Source of the DNA: Corynebacterium glaucum
GTDB taxonomy: Bacteria > Actinomycetota > Actinomycetes > Mycobacteriales > Mycobacteriaceae
Assembly (NCBI RefSeq): GCF_002287505.1
Contig: NZ_CP019688.1
Location: forward strand, 62,001-126,000
Length of the DNA stretch: 64,000 nt
Direction: 5' to 3'
Below the pieces are notes generated by a model, which made no database searches, had not been told where the DNA came from, and saw nothing but the letters and a program-made list of their open reading frames with translations. Shown one piece after another: positions 37,200 to 45,555 of this stretch (positions within the stretch are counted from its first letter, which is position 1; each line of letters opens with the position of its first letter). The translations under genes and the position numbers were made by a program.

Positions 37200-37709
37200 G
37201 TGAGTGCTTCCGGTGTGAAAAAGCAGCTGATCCCGTTCGTCATCATCGGCGTGGGCTGCGCCGTCCTTGACTTCGGCATCACCTACCCCGTCGATGAGCT
37301 CACGTCACTGTCTCGCGAGATGGCAAAGGCCATCGGCTGGGTGGTGGGCACCATCGTGGCCTATGTGCTGAACTCACGGTTCGCTTTTCACGCCGAAGTC
37401 AGCGCCAAGAAGGCTGGCGGGGTGTTCGTCCTGTACGCCACCACCTTCGCGGTGCAGATCCTGCTGTACCGCTATTCAGCGTTGCCGCTGCGCGCGCTGG
37501 GGCTGAACAAGTTCTTTACGGACCTGATCAGCTTCATCATCGCCCAAGGCGTCGCCACAGTCACCAACTTCGTGCTGCAGCGCCGGGTGATCTTTAGGGA
37601 AGAGACGAAAATAATTGAGTCGCAAGAGCCCGTCGTCAAGCAAAAAGCCCCTATGGGCGACGGAAGTCCTCCCGTGCCCCCATCCGCAGTAACTTCAACC
37701 AATTCTTGA
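37200..37709 (+). CDS. GtrA-family membrane protein
   Basis: A 169-residue protein with four membrane helices and the GtrA signature (FVIIGVGCAVLDFGITYP and VGTIVAYVLNSRFAF). In mycobacteria the GtrA-type protein Rv3789 is encoded beside dprE1 and has been implicated in handling decaprenyl-phospho-arabinose or recruiting AftA; the same role is likely here. GTG start. Its last 59 bp overlap the 3' end of the convergent glfT1. Confidence 0.88.
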   Translation: MSASGVKKQLIPFVIIGVGCAVLDFGITYPVDELTSLSREMAKAIGWVVGTIVAYVLNSRFAFHAEVSAKKAGGVFVLYATTFAVQILLYRYSALPLRALGLNKFFTDLISFIIAQGVATVTNFVLQRRVIFREETKIIESQEPVVKQKAPMGDGSPPVPPSAVTSTNS

Positions 37710-38556
37710 AAGCGGCTGGGTCGCGGCGCTGAAGGAGGAAGAACCACGCGAAACGCACAACTTCCTGGAACTTCATCGTGCGCATGCCGCGCTGGTTGAT
37801 GATGAAGCCGCGGTTGCGGTACGCGAAGTAGCGCTTCGTCTCATTATCCGGGAACTGCGCGTGCGCGCGGCCGCCCATGATCGGCTGGAACTCGCTGGAA
37901 CCGTCTGGGTGCAGGTAGAACGCGGTGAGCGCGGTGCCGTAATCCAGGCCCGAGTTGGAAAGGCGGCGGTGGTACTCCACCTCGTCGCCGCGGATGAAGA
38001 GGCGGTAATCCGGCACGCCAATGCGCTCCATGGCCTCGGCGGAGATGAGAGCGCCGTTGAACAAGGACGCGTAGCCGGGCAGGAACTCGCCCTCCAGCTC
38101 GTCGGTGTTGCGCATCCAGGTCAAGCCCTGTCGGATTGGGAACGCGAGGCGGTTCGGGTCGTCAATGGCCGCGACAATCGGGCTGACCTCGTGGAGGTTG
38201 CGCTCCTCAGCGACGCGGTAGAGCTCCGCGAGGGTCTCGTGGCTCTCCGGGCGGCCGTCGTCGTCGGCGCACCAGATGGCGTCCGCGCCGAGTGCGAGTG
38301 CGTGGAGGAAGCCGTAGGCGAAACCGCCCGCGCCGCCCAGGTTCGTGTGGCTGGGTAGGTAGACGCCGCGGTCCTTTGCGAGGTCGCTGAGCAGCTGCTC
38401 AACCTCCGACTCCGCGCCGTTATCCACCACAATCACCCAATCCACCGGGTGGGTCTGGTTCACAACTTGCTCCAACGAGTGGCGCAGAAGTTCCACGCGC
38501 TTATGGGTGACAATCACTGCGGCCGTAGTTCCTGAGGATTTTAAGGTCTTTGTCAT
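37651..38556 (-). CDS. glfT1: Galactofuranosyltransferase GlfT1
   Basis: A 301-residue GT2-type transferase that adds the first two galactofuranose residues to the decaprenyl-linked rhamnosyl-GlcNAc primer of arabinogalactan. Visible motifs are AAVIVTHKR at the nucleotide-binding start, the metal-binding ADDDGRPE, and NGALIS followed by FIRGDEVEYHRR. The length matches mycobacterial Rv3782 (about 304). The ATG at 38556 is chosen because the 40-codon upstream extension has no similarity. The 3' end overlaps gtrA by 59 bp. Confidence 0.9.
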   Translation of the reverse strand: MTKTLKSSGTTAAVIVTHKRVELLRHSLEQVVNQTHPVDWVIVVDNGAESEVEQLLSDLAKDRGVYLPSHTNLGGAGGFAYGFLHALALGADAIWCADDDGRPESHETLAELYRVAEERNLHEVSPIVAAIDDPNRLAFPIRQGLTWMRNTDELEGEFLPGYASLFNGALISAEAMERIGVPDYRLFIRGDEVEYHRRLSNSGLDYGTALTAFYLHPDGSSEFQPIMGGRAHAQFPDNETKRYFAYRNRGFIINQRGMRTMKFQEVVRFAWFFLLQRRDPAAFKNWLKLLRMGAREDFRRP

Positions 38557-38649
38557 GTCGACGATTATGCCTTGGTCAGGCCGAGCTGGCTGGGCGGAGT
38601 GCGCGTCGGCGCGGGGAACCGAAGCAGGAAAACCGAGGTCTAACCCAGT

Positions 38650-39657
38650 GTGGGCAAGCTTTTCGACGGCATGCACGTGGTGCCCGGAGACCTCTTAATC
38701 CGGGCGAGTGGCGCTGTTCCTGGTGCTGTTCCTGGCGCTGCTCCTGGCGACGGTTTCAGCGGCCTGGTGGAGGTGGCTGGCGGCTACTCCATTCCGCATC
38801 GCTTTGCGACTGAGCGCGCCATCGCACGTGCCGCCGCCCGCCACCACCCGCGCGGGATTGCGTACGAGATTCCCGCGGCGTACCGGGCTGCGGCTTACGG
38901 CCTGACGCACCCGGATTTCACCGTGACCGGGTTTGGGGCGCTTGCGCTCTACGGACTGCCTTTCCTCGTCGACGCCTGCGACACGGTCTTGGAAGGGCCC
39001 CGCGTTGACCGGAAACAACTGGCCACGGCCACGACCCCCACCCTGGTACGCGGCCATTTGAAGCGTGATGAAGTCTGGAACGTGCATTGCCACGGCAAAC
39101 CGATCACAGTAGCGGCGCCAGCGATCGCGGTGGTGCAGGCGCTGAAAGCCATCCGCCAAGGGGAGGCGAGCTGGTCAACGATCCCTGTAGAGGGAAGAGA
39201 CCCTGCGTTCGTAAGAGCAGTGCAGCTCGTGGACGCCGCGCGGCGCTTCCTCGATGTAGAAACTGAAGAGATCGTCCGAGCAAGTCGTCAAAAGCTGAAT
39301 TCCCGGTGGGTGAGTGAGGTGGTCGCGGCATCTTCGAAGAACGCTGACTCTCCGAAAGAAACCGAAATGCGCCTCCTCGCGCAGCAGCTAGCCGATCGGT
39401 ATTGCCTGACCTTGAAGGAGCAGGTGGTGATTCGGAAAGACGGTGAGCCGGTAACCCGCCTTGACCTCGCTTTCATGGAACCAAAGGTCGGCTTGATGTA
39501 CGACGGCGCACAGCACTGGGACTTTGAACGCCGGCAGAAGGACGCCAAGATCAATCTCGACGCTGCAACATTGAGGTGGACGATGCTGAGGTTCGCATCG
39601 GGGACCTTGGGCACGCTGCCTACGACGGTGGCCGGGCTGCTCGATGAAATTCTGTAA
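38650..39657 (+). CDS. DUF559/VSR-type endonuclease-like protein
   Basis: A 335-residue protein. The C-terminal part has the DUF559/VSR-like restriction-endonuclease pattern: SPKETEMRLL, then LDLAFMEPKVGLMYDGAQHW, with acidic residues placed as in a PD-(D/E)xK core. The N-terminal part resembles the regulator-like region found in many actinobacterial proteins of this type. Near the GTG start there is a Gly-Ala-Val-Pro repeat (GAVPGAVPGAAPG). It is oriented opposite to its neighbours glfT1 and wzt and separates two genes of one pathway. Its biological role is unknown. A dispersed motif is at 38658-38668. Confidence 0.72.
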   Translation: MGKLFDGMHVVPGDLLIRASGAVPGAVPGAAPGDGFSGLVEVAGGYSIPHRFATERAIARAAARHHPRGIAYEIPAAYRAAAYGLTHPDFTVTGFGALALYGLPFLVDACDTVLEGPRVDRKQLATATTPTLVRGHLKRDEVWNVHCHGKPITVAAPAIAVVQALKAIRQGEASWSTIPVEGRDPAFVRAVQLVDAARRFLDVETEEIVRASRQKLNSRWVSEVVAASSKNADSPKETEMRLLAQQLADRYCLTLKEQVVIRKDGEPVTRLDLAFMEPKVGLMYDGAQHWDFERRQKDAKINLDAATLRWTMLRFASGTLGTLPTTVAGLLDEIL

Positions 39658-39705
39658 GAATTTAAATCGCGCGAGATCCGACCTGGGGAAACGCGGCAAC
39701 AGAGG

Positions 39706-39739
39706 CCCGTCTCAGTAAGTTCCTACAGGGTGAGACGGG
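39706..39739. terminator. Hairpin after the endonuclease-like gene
   Basis: Nine-base arms CCCGTCTCA and TGAGACGGG around a 16-base loop, 48 bp past the stop codon. There is no T run, so Rho-independent activity is uncertain. It may separate this gene from the convergent wzt. Confidence 0.5.
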
Positions 39740-39782
39740 GTCGGGCGGCGAGGGACGGAGTCGGGCGGCGAGGGACGGGGGT
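39733..39782. repeat. Short tandem repeat, two units of about 21 bp
   Basis: The unit GTCGGGCGGCGAGGGACGG occurs twice in a row (from 39740 and 39761), between the hairpin and the wzt 3' end. It is noncoding. Confidence 0.6.
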
Positions 39783-39809
39783 TGAGCGGGGAGGAGGGCG
39801 AGGCGGGGG

Positions 39810-40613
39810 TTAGCGATCGACGGCATCGGGGCCGTGGAAGCGCTCGACCAGGTCGGCGACGTACTCGCCGGCCTCGGGGCCTTCGTAGGCGGCGACCACG
39901 TCAGAGACCAAGCCAGCCTGCCGGATTTCTCCCTTGTCCACCCACAAGGCCGTGTTGCAGAGCTGCGCCAAGAAGTCGTTGGAGTGCGACGCAAAGACCA
40001 AGATGCCGGATCTTTCCACCATCTCCGCCAACCGCACCCGGGCCTTGGACATGAAGGCGGCGTCTACCGCGCCGATGCCTTCGTCGAGAAGCAAAATTTC
40101 TGGCTCGATCGAGGTGACAACCCCGAGGGCTAAGCGGACGCGCATGCCGGTGGAGTAGGTGCGAAGGGGCATGGAGAGGTAGTCGCCGAGCTCGGAGAAT
40201 TCGGCGATCTCGTCCATTTTGGCTTTCATTTGTTTGCGGGTCTGGCCGAGGAAAAGCCCGCGGATGATGATGTTTTCGTAGCCGGAGATCTCCGGATCCA
40301 TGCCCACGCCGAGGTCGAAGACCGGCGCTACGCGGCCGCGGACGACGGCGGAGCCGCGCGTGGGTTCGTAGATGCCGGAGAGCAGCCGCAGCAGGGTGGA
40401 CTTGCCGGCGCCGTTGTGGCCGACGAGGCCGACGCGGTCGCCCTCGCGCAGGTGGAGGTTGATGTCGCGAAGCGCCTCGACGACCACGGTGTTGGAGGCG
40501 TTCTTGCCAATCTTGCCGCCGGCGGAAGCCATCATGGCCTTTTTCAGCGAGCGCGATTTGGCGTCGAAAATGGGGAAGTCGACGCACGCGTTGTAGGTGT
40601 CGATGGAAACCAT
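39810..40613 (-). CDS. wzt: Galactan ABC exporter, ATP-binding subunit (Wzt type)
   Basis: A 267-residue ATPase of the polysaccharide-export (RfbE/Wzt) class. Walker A GHNGAGKST, the signature YSTGMRVRL and Walker B ILLLDEGIG are present. It lacks the extra C-terminal carbohydrate-binding domain of O-antigen Wzt proteins, as expected for the mycobacterial Rv3781 homologue that flips lipid-linked galactan. It is 24 bp downstream of wzm. A variant dispersed motif is at 40082-40092. Confidence 0.92.
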   Translation of the reverse strand: MVSIDTYNACVDFPIFDAKSRSLKKAMMASAGGKIGKNASNTVVVEALRDINLHLREGDRVGLVGHNGAGKSTLLRLLSGIYEPTRGSAVVRGRVAPVFDLGVGMDPEISGYENIIIRGLFLGQTRKQMKAKMDEIAEFSELGDYLSMPLRTYSTGMRVRLALGVVTSIEPEILLLDEGIGAVDAAFMSKARVRLAEMVERSGILVFASHSNDFLAQLCNTALWVDKGEIRQAGLVSDVVAAYEGPEAGEYVADLVERFHGPDAVDR

Positions 40614-40637
40614 GAGAACCTTTCGAAGCTCCCGTCT

Positions 40638-41534
40638 TTAAACCCAGTAGGGGACTCGGAAGCGCATCTGCTTCATTGCGAAGAGTGTGACCACCAAGCC
40701 GACTGCTGTGCACGCCAGCACTATCCACCAGTGGTATGCGGCGACCTCATGCCCGATCAGGGGTGCGCGCACGATTTCCAGGTAATGGTACAGCGGGTTA
40801 ATCTCCGCCAGCATCGCGCGCTGCTCGACCTCGCCGCCCTGCGCTTTGAGGGTCTGGGTGGTCCATACGATCGGGGTGACGTAGAACAGCAACTGCACGA
40901 GCGCTTCGAGCAGGGGCGCGACATCGCGGAAGCGGGTGGCGATGATGCCGAACAACATGGTCACCCACACCCCGTTGAGTACCAGCAGGAACAGGCCAGG
41001 CAGCGCCCACAGCGCGTTCCAGCCAAGGTGGATGCGGAAAATCAGGACGAGCAGCGCCCAAATGATCATGTTGTGGGCTAAAAACAGCAGCTGGCGCCAC
41101 ACCAGCCGGTAGACGTGGACGGACAGCGCCGAGGGCAGCTGCTTGATCAGGCCCTCGTTCTCAATGAACACGGTGGAGCCGTCTTTAATGCAACCGGAGA
41201 TGAAGCCCCAGACGATGAAACCGACGGTGACGTGCGGCAGGAACACCGCGACGTCGATTTGGAACAGCATGGAGTAGAGCAGCCCTAGGGCCAGCGACAT
41301 CACGCCGGTTGCGATGGTGATCCACAGTGGACCGAGCGTGGAGCGGCGGTAGCGCTGCTTGATGTCTTGCCAGCCCAGCTGCAGCCAGAGTTCGTGCTGC
41401 CCCCAGCCGCGCACCAAGTCGCGCCACGCCATGCGCATGGTTTTCGACGGTGACGGCGGGGTGACCTCCCCAGGCTCGCTGGTCATGCGGGCGACGTCCG
41501 CCCGCAGTTGTTCTACGTCGTGCACGTGATTCAC
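40638..41534 (-). CDS. wzm: Galactan ABC exporter, permease subunit (Wzm type)
   Basis: A 298-residue permease of the ABC-2 polysaccharide export family with six membrane segments. The cytoplasmic start reads RDLVRGWGQHELWLQLGWQDIKQRY, characteristic of this class, and TLGPLWITIATG opens the first helix. It pairs with Wzt to move decaprenyl-linked galactan across the membrane (Rv3783 in mycobacteria). The gene starts 155 bp from a divergent PLP enzyme. Confidence 0.92.
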   Translation of the reverse strand: MNHVHDVEQLRADVARMTSEPGEVTPPSPSKTMRMAWRDLVRGWGQHELWLQLGWQDIKQRYRRSTLGPLWITIATGVMSLALGLLYSMLFQIDVAVFLPHVTVGFIVWGFISGCIKDGSTVFIENEGLIKQLPSALSVHVYRLVWRQLLFLAHNMIIWALLVLIFRIHLGWNALWALPGLFLLVLNGVWVTMLFGIIATRFRDVAPLLEALVQLLFYVTPIVWTTQTLKAQGGEVEQRAMLAEINPLYHYLEIVRAPLIGHEVAAYHWWIVLACTAVGLVVTLFAMKQMRFRVPYWV

Positions 41535-41689
41535 CCTAGCGCCCCCTCAACGCGATTTAAGGATTCGCGTCCACTGGATTCCGCGAAGCGGCGAAGGGAG
41601 TACTAAGGAGCAGGAGGTATGCACGTTGGAAACGCAGCGTGCATAATAAGAATTCGGCAAGAAATTCGGAAAAGGTCTGGGAGGTTTTC

Positions 41690-42901
41690 GTGGCCTACGA
41701 TGTTGCGGGTGTCCGCGGCCTCTACACCTCTCTTTCGGATGGTTGGACGTACCTGAACGCCCACGACACCCCGCAGGTTCCGGAGCGGGTGGCGTCGGCG
41801 GTGGCGCGTTCGTTCCGGATGGCGTGCGGTGTCTCCGCGCCCGAGCTGAGCCGCGGTATCCACACGCGCGACCGAGTTGGCCGGCCGGAGGGCGACGCGT
41901 TCGTTGCGGATGCACGCGCGGCCGTCGCAGACCTCGCGGGAGTGACCCCGGAGCGGGTGCTGCTCGGCCCGAGCCTACCCGCGCTCTACTTGGCGCTTAC
42001 AGCGGCGATGCGCCCGCTGTACCGCTATAACTCCTCGGTTGTGCTCACGAACGTTCACAACACCCAGCTCAACGGCATCCTCGAGCGCGCCGATGCCGAG
42101 GTGCGCTGGGCGCTGGCCGACCTCGCCACCGGGGAGCTGCCGGCGTGGCAGTTCGATTTGCTTGTCGACGGCTCGACGCGCCTGGTTGCGGTTCCCGCCG
42201 CCCACGCGCAGCTGGGCACGGTGGTTCCGGTCCGCGAGATCGGCGAGCGGATACGCGAACGCTCGAGAGCTTGGTTGCTTGTCGACGCTTCGGCGTACGC
42301 CCCGTATCGCCTCCTTACTTTCGACGACTGGGAAGCCGATATCGTCGCCATCGACGTGGCTAAACTCGGCGGCCCGCAAGTTGCAGCCCTGGTGTTCCGG
42401 GATGAAGCAATGCTCTACCGCCTTGAGGAGAACGTGCTCACCATGCCTATCTCTCCGGGGTTGGCCGGTGGCGTGTCTGCAACGGTGGAGCACTACGCAT
42501 CGCTGGTGGAGCAGCAGAACGGCCGCCGCTCGCGCCGCAGCCGCCTTGTCGACTCGATGGGTGAGGCGTCGCGTTACATGGAGCACTTGCGTGAAGACGT
42601 CTACACCTTCTTGGGCACGCTGCCCATGGTCCACATCGTCGGCTACTCCGGGGAGGCTGCCGAGCACAGCAACGCCGACCGCATCCCGCGGATGACGTTC
42701 GGGGTGACCGGGGTTCCCTCGGCCACCGTGCATCAGCGTTTGGTGGCGAACGGGATGATCGCTACTGAGACGTCGATAAGCAAACTGCTCCGCGAAATGG
42801 GTGTGGAAGAGATGGGTGGAGCGGTGACCCTCGGCCTGAGCCCGTTCAACACGCAAGCCGACATCGTGCAGCTCACGCGCACCGTGGCGTCGCTTGCCTG
42901 A
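41690..42901 (+). CDS. PLP-dependent class V aminotransferase (Rv3778c-like)
   Basis: A 403-residue aminotransferase/cysteine-desulfurase-fold enzyme. The PLP Lys is in IDVAKLGGPQVAAL, preceded by the cofactor-binding LLVDASAYAPY. The GTG at 41690 is taken as the start because a GGGAGG site lies five bases upstream; 17 more in-frame codons are possible but not supported. Mycobacteria carry the equivalent pair (an aminotransferase and a quinone oxidoreductase) next to the galactan exporter region. The substrate is unknown. Three dispersed motifs fall in it (42160, 42277, 42771); the last uses a TCG-ATA-AGC frame. Confidence 0.86.
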   Translation: MAYDVAGVRGLYTSLSDGWTYLNAHDTPQVPERVASAVARSFRMACGVSAPELSRGIHTRDRVGRPEGDAFVADARAAVADLAGVTPERVLLGPSLPALYLALTAAMRPLYRYNSSVVLTNVHNTQLNGILERADAEVRWALADLATGELPAWQFDLLVDGSTRLVAVPAAHAQLGTVVPVREIGERIRERSRAWLLVDASAYAPYRLLTFDDWEADIVAIDVAKLGGPQVAALVFRDEAMLYRLEENVLTMPISPGLAGGVSATVEHYASLVEQQNGRRSRRSRLVDSMGEASRYMEHLREDVYTFLGTLPMVHIVGYSGEAAEHSNADRIPRMTFGVTGVPSATVHQRLVANGMIATETSISKLLREMGVEEMGGAVTLGLSPFNTQADIVQLTRTVASLA

Positions 42902-42926
42902 CGGCTGCGCAACGGGCTACAGCGGG

Positions 42927-43901
42927 CTACACAGTCAGGACGATTTTGCCGGTGTTGTCGCCGGAGTCCATTTTGTCGTGTGCTTTTGCGGCCTCGGTGA
43001 GGGGGAAAGCGGCGCTGATATTAGGTTTGATGGCACCAGATTCGACGAGCGGCCAGACGTGCTCGATGGTGGAGCGGACGATGTCGGCTTTCATCGGGCG
43101 GGGGCGGGCGCGCAGCGTGGTGGCGTGCAGCGATTGGCGGCGCGGCATCATGCGCCCGAGCGAGATCTCGCCCTTCGGGCCGCCCTGCAGTGCGATGACC
43201 ACGATCTGCCCGTCAACGGCGAGCGCCTTCACGTTGGGTTCGAGGTAGGGGCCGCCGATGACGTCGAGGATGACGTCCGCCCAGCCCTTGAGCTCCTCGG
43301 CGAAGTCCTGTTCTTTGTAGTTGATCGCGATGTCCGCGCCGAGGTTGGTGCAGTACTCCAGCTTCTCGGCGGAGCCGGCGGTGGTGGCCACCTCACAGCC
43401 GAGTTGCTTGCACAGCTGGATGGCAAACGAGCCGATGCCGCCGGAGCCGCCGTGGATGAGCACCTTTTTCGGGCTGCCGTCGACGTGCGGTTCGTGGACG
43501 CCGGCGAGCATGCCGAGGTTGGACCACACGGTGCAGGCAACCTCGACGACACCGGCGAGCTCCTCGAGCGAGAGGTTATCCGGCTTGGGCATGAGCTGGC
43601 CCTCCGGCACCGCGACGTATTCGGCGTAACCGCCGCCGGCGAGCAAGCAGCCGACCTCTTCGCCCTGCTCGCGGCCGGTGGTGCCCGGGTCTTCGATCAC
43701 GCCGGCGCACTCGAGGCCGATGATGTCGGATTCGCCCTTCGGCGCCGGGTACTTCCCGGCCGCCTGCATCAGGTCGGCGCGGTTGACACCGGCGGCGACT
43801 ATCTTCACCAGTACCTCGCCGTCTTGCAGCTCAGGGGTGGGCACGTCACGCAGCTCAAGGGAGCGGGGATCGGATTCGTCGGTGATCTGGATAGCCTTCA
43901 T
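42927..43901 (-). CDS. Zinc-free quinone oxidoreductase (MDR superfamily)
   Basis: A 324-residue NADPH-dependent quinone oxidoreductase. The N-terminal GroES-like domain contains GVNRADLMQAAGKYP, and the Rossmann domain has HGGSGGIGSFAIQL. There are no structural zinc cysteines, as in the PIG3/QOR group. The ATG at 43901 starts the family sequence (MKAIQITDES), whereas the longer open frame runs into the tRNA promoter. It is convergent with the aminotransferase gene. Confidence 0.9.
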   Translation of the reverse strand: MKAIQITDESDPRSLELRDVPTPELQDGEVLVKIVAAGVNRADLMQAAGKYPAPKGESDIIGLECAGVIEDPGTTGREQGEEVGCLLAGGGYAEYVAVPEGQLMPKPDNLSLEELAGVVEVACTVWSNLGMLAGVHEPHVDGSPKKVLIHGGSGGIGSFAIQLCKQLGCEVATTAGSAEKLEYCTNLGADIAINYKEQDFAEELKGWADVILDVIGGPYLEPNVKALAVDGQIVVIALQGGPKGEISLGRMMPRRQSLHATTLRARPRPMKADIVRSTIEHVWPLVESGAIKPNISAAFPLTEAAKAHDKMDSGDNTGKIVLTV

Positions 43902-43955
43902 GCCCACCCAGGATAGCGGGATGCAAAGGGCCATACGGTAAGCTTTCTCACCGCT

Positions 43956-44043
<88 letters not shown>

Positions 44044-44044
44044 A

Positions 44045-44566
44045 TTACGCTTCGTCCGGGAACAACTCCGGCATGGTGTGGAACTGGCGCTCGCCGTCGA
44101 AATCGCTTTCCACACCGCGCAGCACCTCAATCGCGCGCTTCGTCGCCGCGCGGTGCTGGCCGGCGACCACTTGGATCTGCTCAATCGGGAACTGGCCGCG
44201 CAGCTGCACCACGGCAGTGCCGTCCGTGCGGTGCGCGAAATCCGTGCCCATCAACCCGGCGACCTCGTCCAGCGACTCCACTGAGCGCACGTCGGTGCCG
44301 GCGCCGGAGCGATCGTTAAAGCGCCAGTTGCCTTGTGCGCGGTCCAAATCGCCCAGCGGCACGCCGAGCAGCACAATGTCCGCGCCGCCGCCAGACACGG
44401 CGGAGGTCTTCGGGGTGAGGAAGAACGGCACCGATTCGCTATCGCCCTTCAAGGGCCCAGCGGTCAGGGAGTCAATTTGAGCCGGGAACCAGACAAGCCA
44501 GTTCGCAGCGTCGGAGTGGTCGCCGCGTGCAGAGAAACCAGAGGTCAGCCAGGTGTTGAGTTTCAT
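44045..44566 (-). CDS. Hypothetical protein between tRNA-Ser genes
   Basis: A 173-residue soluble protein starting MKLNTWLTSGF (ATG 44566; another ATG lies at 44572). It includes ADIVLLGVPLGDLDRAQGNW and RATKRAIEVLRGVESDFDG. No domain is recognised and there is no signal peptide. The stop codon lies directly after the tRNA-Ser CCA. The upstream gene is a truncated aminotransferase that ends 10 bp before it. Confidence 0.65.
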   Translation of the reverse strand: MKLNTWLTSGFSARGDHSDAANWLVWFPAQIDSLTAGPLKGDSESVPFFLTPKTSAVSGGGADIVLLGVPLGDLDRAQGNWRFNDRSGAGTDVRSVESLDEVAGLMGTDFAHRTDGTAVVQLRGQFPIEQIQVVAGQHRAATKRAIEVLRGVESDFDGERQFHTMPELFPDEA

Positions 44567-44576
44567 GTGCATAAGT

Positions 44577-45167
44577 CTAAACAAAACTGCTGATCAGCGC
44601 TTCGCTGCCAAATGCGTACGCCACGCGCACGTCCGCCAGCCCGTACGCCTTGTTGAAGCTGCGCAGCACCACCAGGTTCGGGTGCGCGGCGATCGCATCC
44701 GTGCTCACCACCTCAGCTTCATCGCCAGCCTCATCGCCGGCCCCCTCATCCGGGTACTCCAGGTGCGTCTCATCCAGCATCACCGTCACCCGCTCGGGCA
44801 CCGTGCGCATGAACTCGGTGAGCTCGCGCGTGGTCATAGAATCCCCCGCCAGCTCCGCGGGGGAGGAGAGGAAAATCAGGCACGTTGAGTCGTCGATAAG
44901 CGAAAGCATCTGCTCCAAGTCGTGCGAACCGTCCGGTTTGAAGGGGACCGGTTGCGGGCAGGCTTGCCCCAGTACAGGTGGTGGGGGAGCATCGGTCCGC
45001 TCGGTATAGAGCACTTTGCTTGACGACGCACACGTGGACCCAACCAGTCGCCCAAGCAGAGCCAACGTGTTGTTGCCCACCGCTACCTGCGCCGTTGGCA
45101 GGCCGAGGTGGTCGGCGAGGGTCTCGCGCAGCTCGGTGGTGAATGCGTCGCAGGGCGTGGTGTCCAT
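44577..45167 (-). pseudogene. Truncated HisC-like aminotransferase fragment
   Basis: A 196-residue remnant or short form of a fold-type I aminotransferase of the histidinol-phosphate/aromatic class, which normally has about 340-360 residues. The segment LDETHLEYPDEG and the PLP Lys motif RSFNKAYGLADVRVAYAFG are present, but the protein stops about 20 residues later, so the whole C-terminal domain is missing. The first 40 or so residues are also shorter than usual. It lies between two tRNA-Ser genes. Dispersed motifs occur at 44891 and 45017. It is unlikely to be active. Confidence 0.72.
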
Positions 45168-45193
45168 GAGGTTTAAGTGTATGCCGAGTGTAT

Positions 45194-45222
45194 TTGGTTG
45201 GGGTGGGGGTGTGGTCTAGAAT
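45194..45222 (+). promoter_or_regulatory. Promoter of the tRNA-Ser(GCT)/tRNA-Arg pair
   Basis: TTGGTT (-35, 45194-45199), a 17-base spacer and TAGAAT (-10, 45217-45222), ending 12 bp before the tRNA. Confidence 0.7.
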
Positions 45223-45234
45223 GTTCCAAGGTCT

Positions 45235-45326
45235 GGAGACGTGCCAGAGTGGCCGAATGGGGCTCCCTGCTAAGGAGTTGCCCTCTTTGCGGAGGGCCGC
45301 AGGTTCAAATCCTGTCGTCTCCGCCA
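45235..45326 (+). tRNA. tRNA-Ser (anticodon GCT)
   Basis: Acceptor GGAGACG/CGTCTCC, anticodon loop CTGCTAA gives GCT, long variable arm, CCA encoded (45324-45326). A tRNA-Arg follows after one base. Confidence 0.95.
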
Positions 45327-45327
45327 C

Positions 45328-45400
45328 GCGCCCGTAGCTCAACGGATAGAGCATCTGACTACGGATCAGAAGGTTGGGGGTTCGAATCCCTCCGGGCGCA
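45328..45400 (+). tRNA. tRNA-Arg (anticodon ACG), copy 1
   Basis: A 73-nt cloverleaf with the stem GCGCCCG/CGGGCGC and the loop CTACGGA, giving ACG. CCA is not encoded. The sequence is identical to 47032-47104. Confidence 0.95.
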
Positions 45401-45405
45401 CAGAA

Positions 45406-45429
45406 AAACCCCTGCATGTGCAGGGGTTT
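45406..45429 (+). terminator. Terminator after the tRNA-Ser/tRNA-Arg pair
   Basis: Eleven-base arms AAACCCCTGCA and TGCAGGGGTTT with a 2-base loop, starting 6 bp after the tRNA. Confidence 0.8.
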
Positions 45430-45555
45430 CGGTGTTCTTCGGGTGTGCTCTGGGCGGGCCTTGTCTCCAGCTGGCAGGAATCTTGCAATCCGCCTACTCT
45501 GCCTTGAGCGGGCAGCGGAATCCTCGGGCCTGACAGAGCGGAAAGGAAGAGGAGC

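Noticed and set aside
39733..39782. Tandem repeats considered as a CRISPR array
   Set aside because: Only two adjoining units with no spacers; no cas genes in the window.
45431..45555. Mg2+ riboswitch (M-box or ykoK) upstream of mgtE
   Set aside because: The 125-bp leader is short and I could not see the conserved M-box core; only a tRNA terminator is clear.
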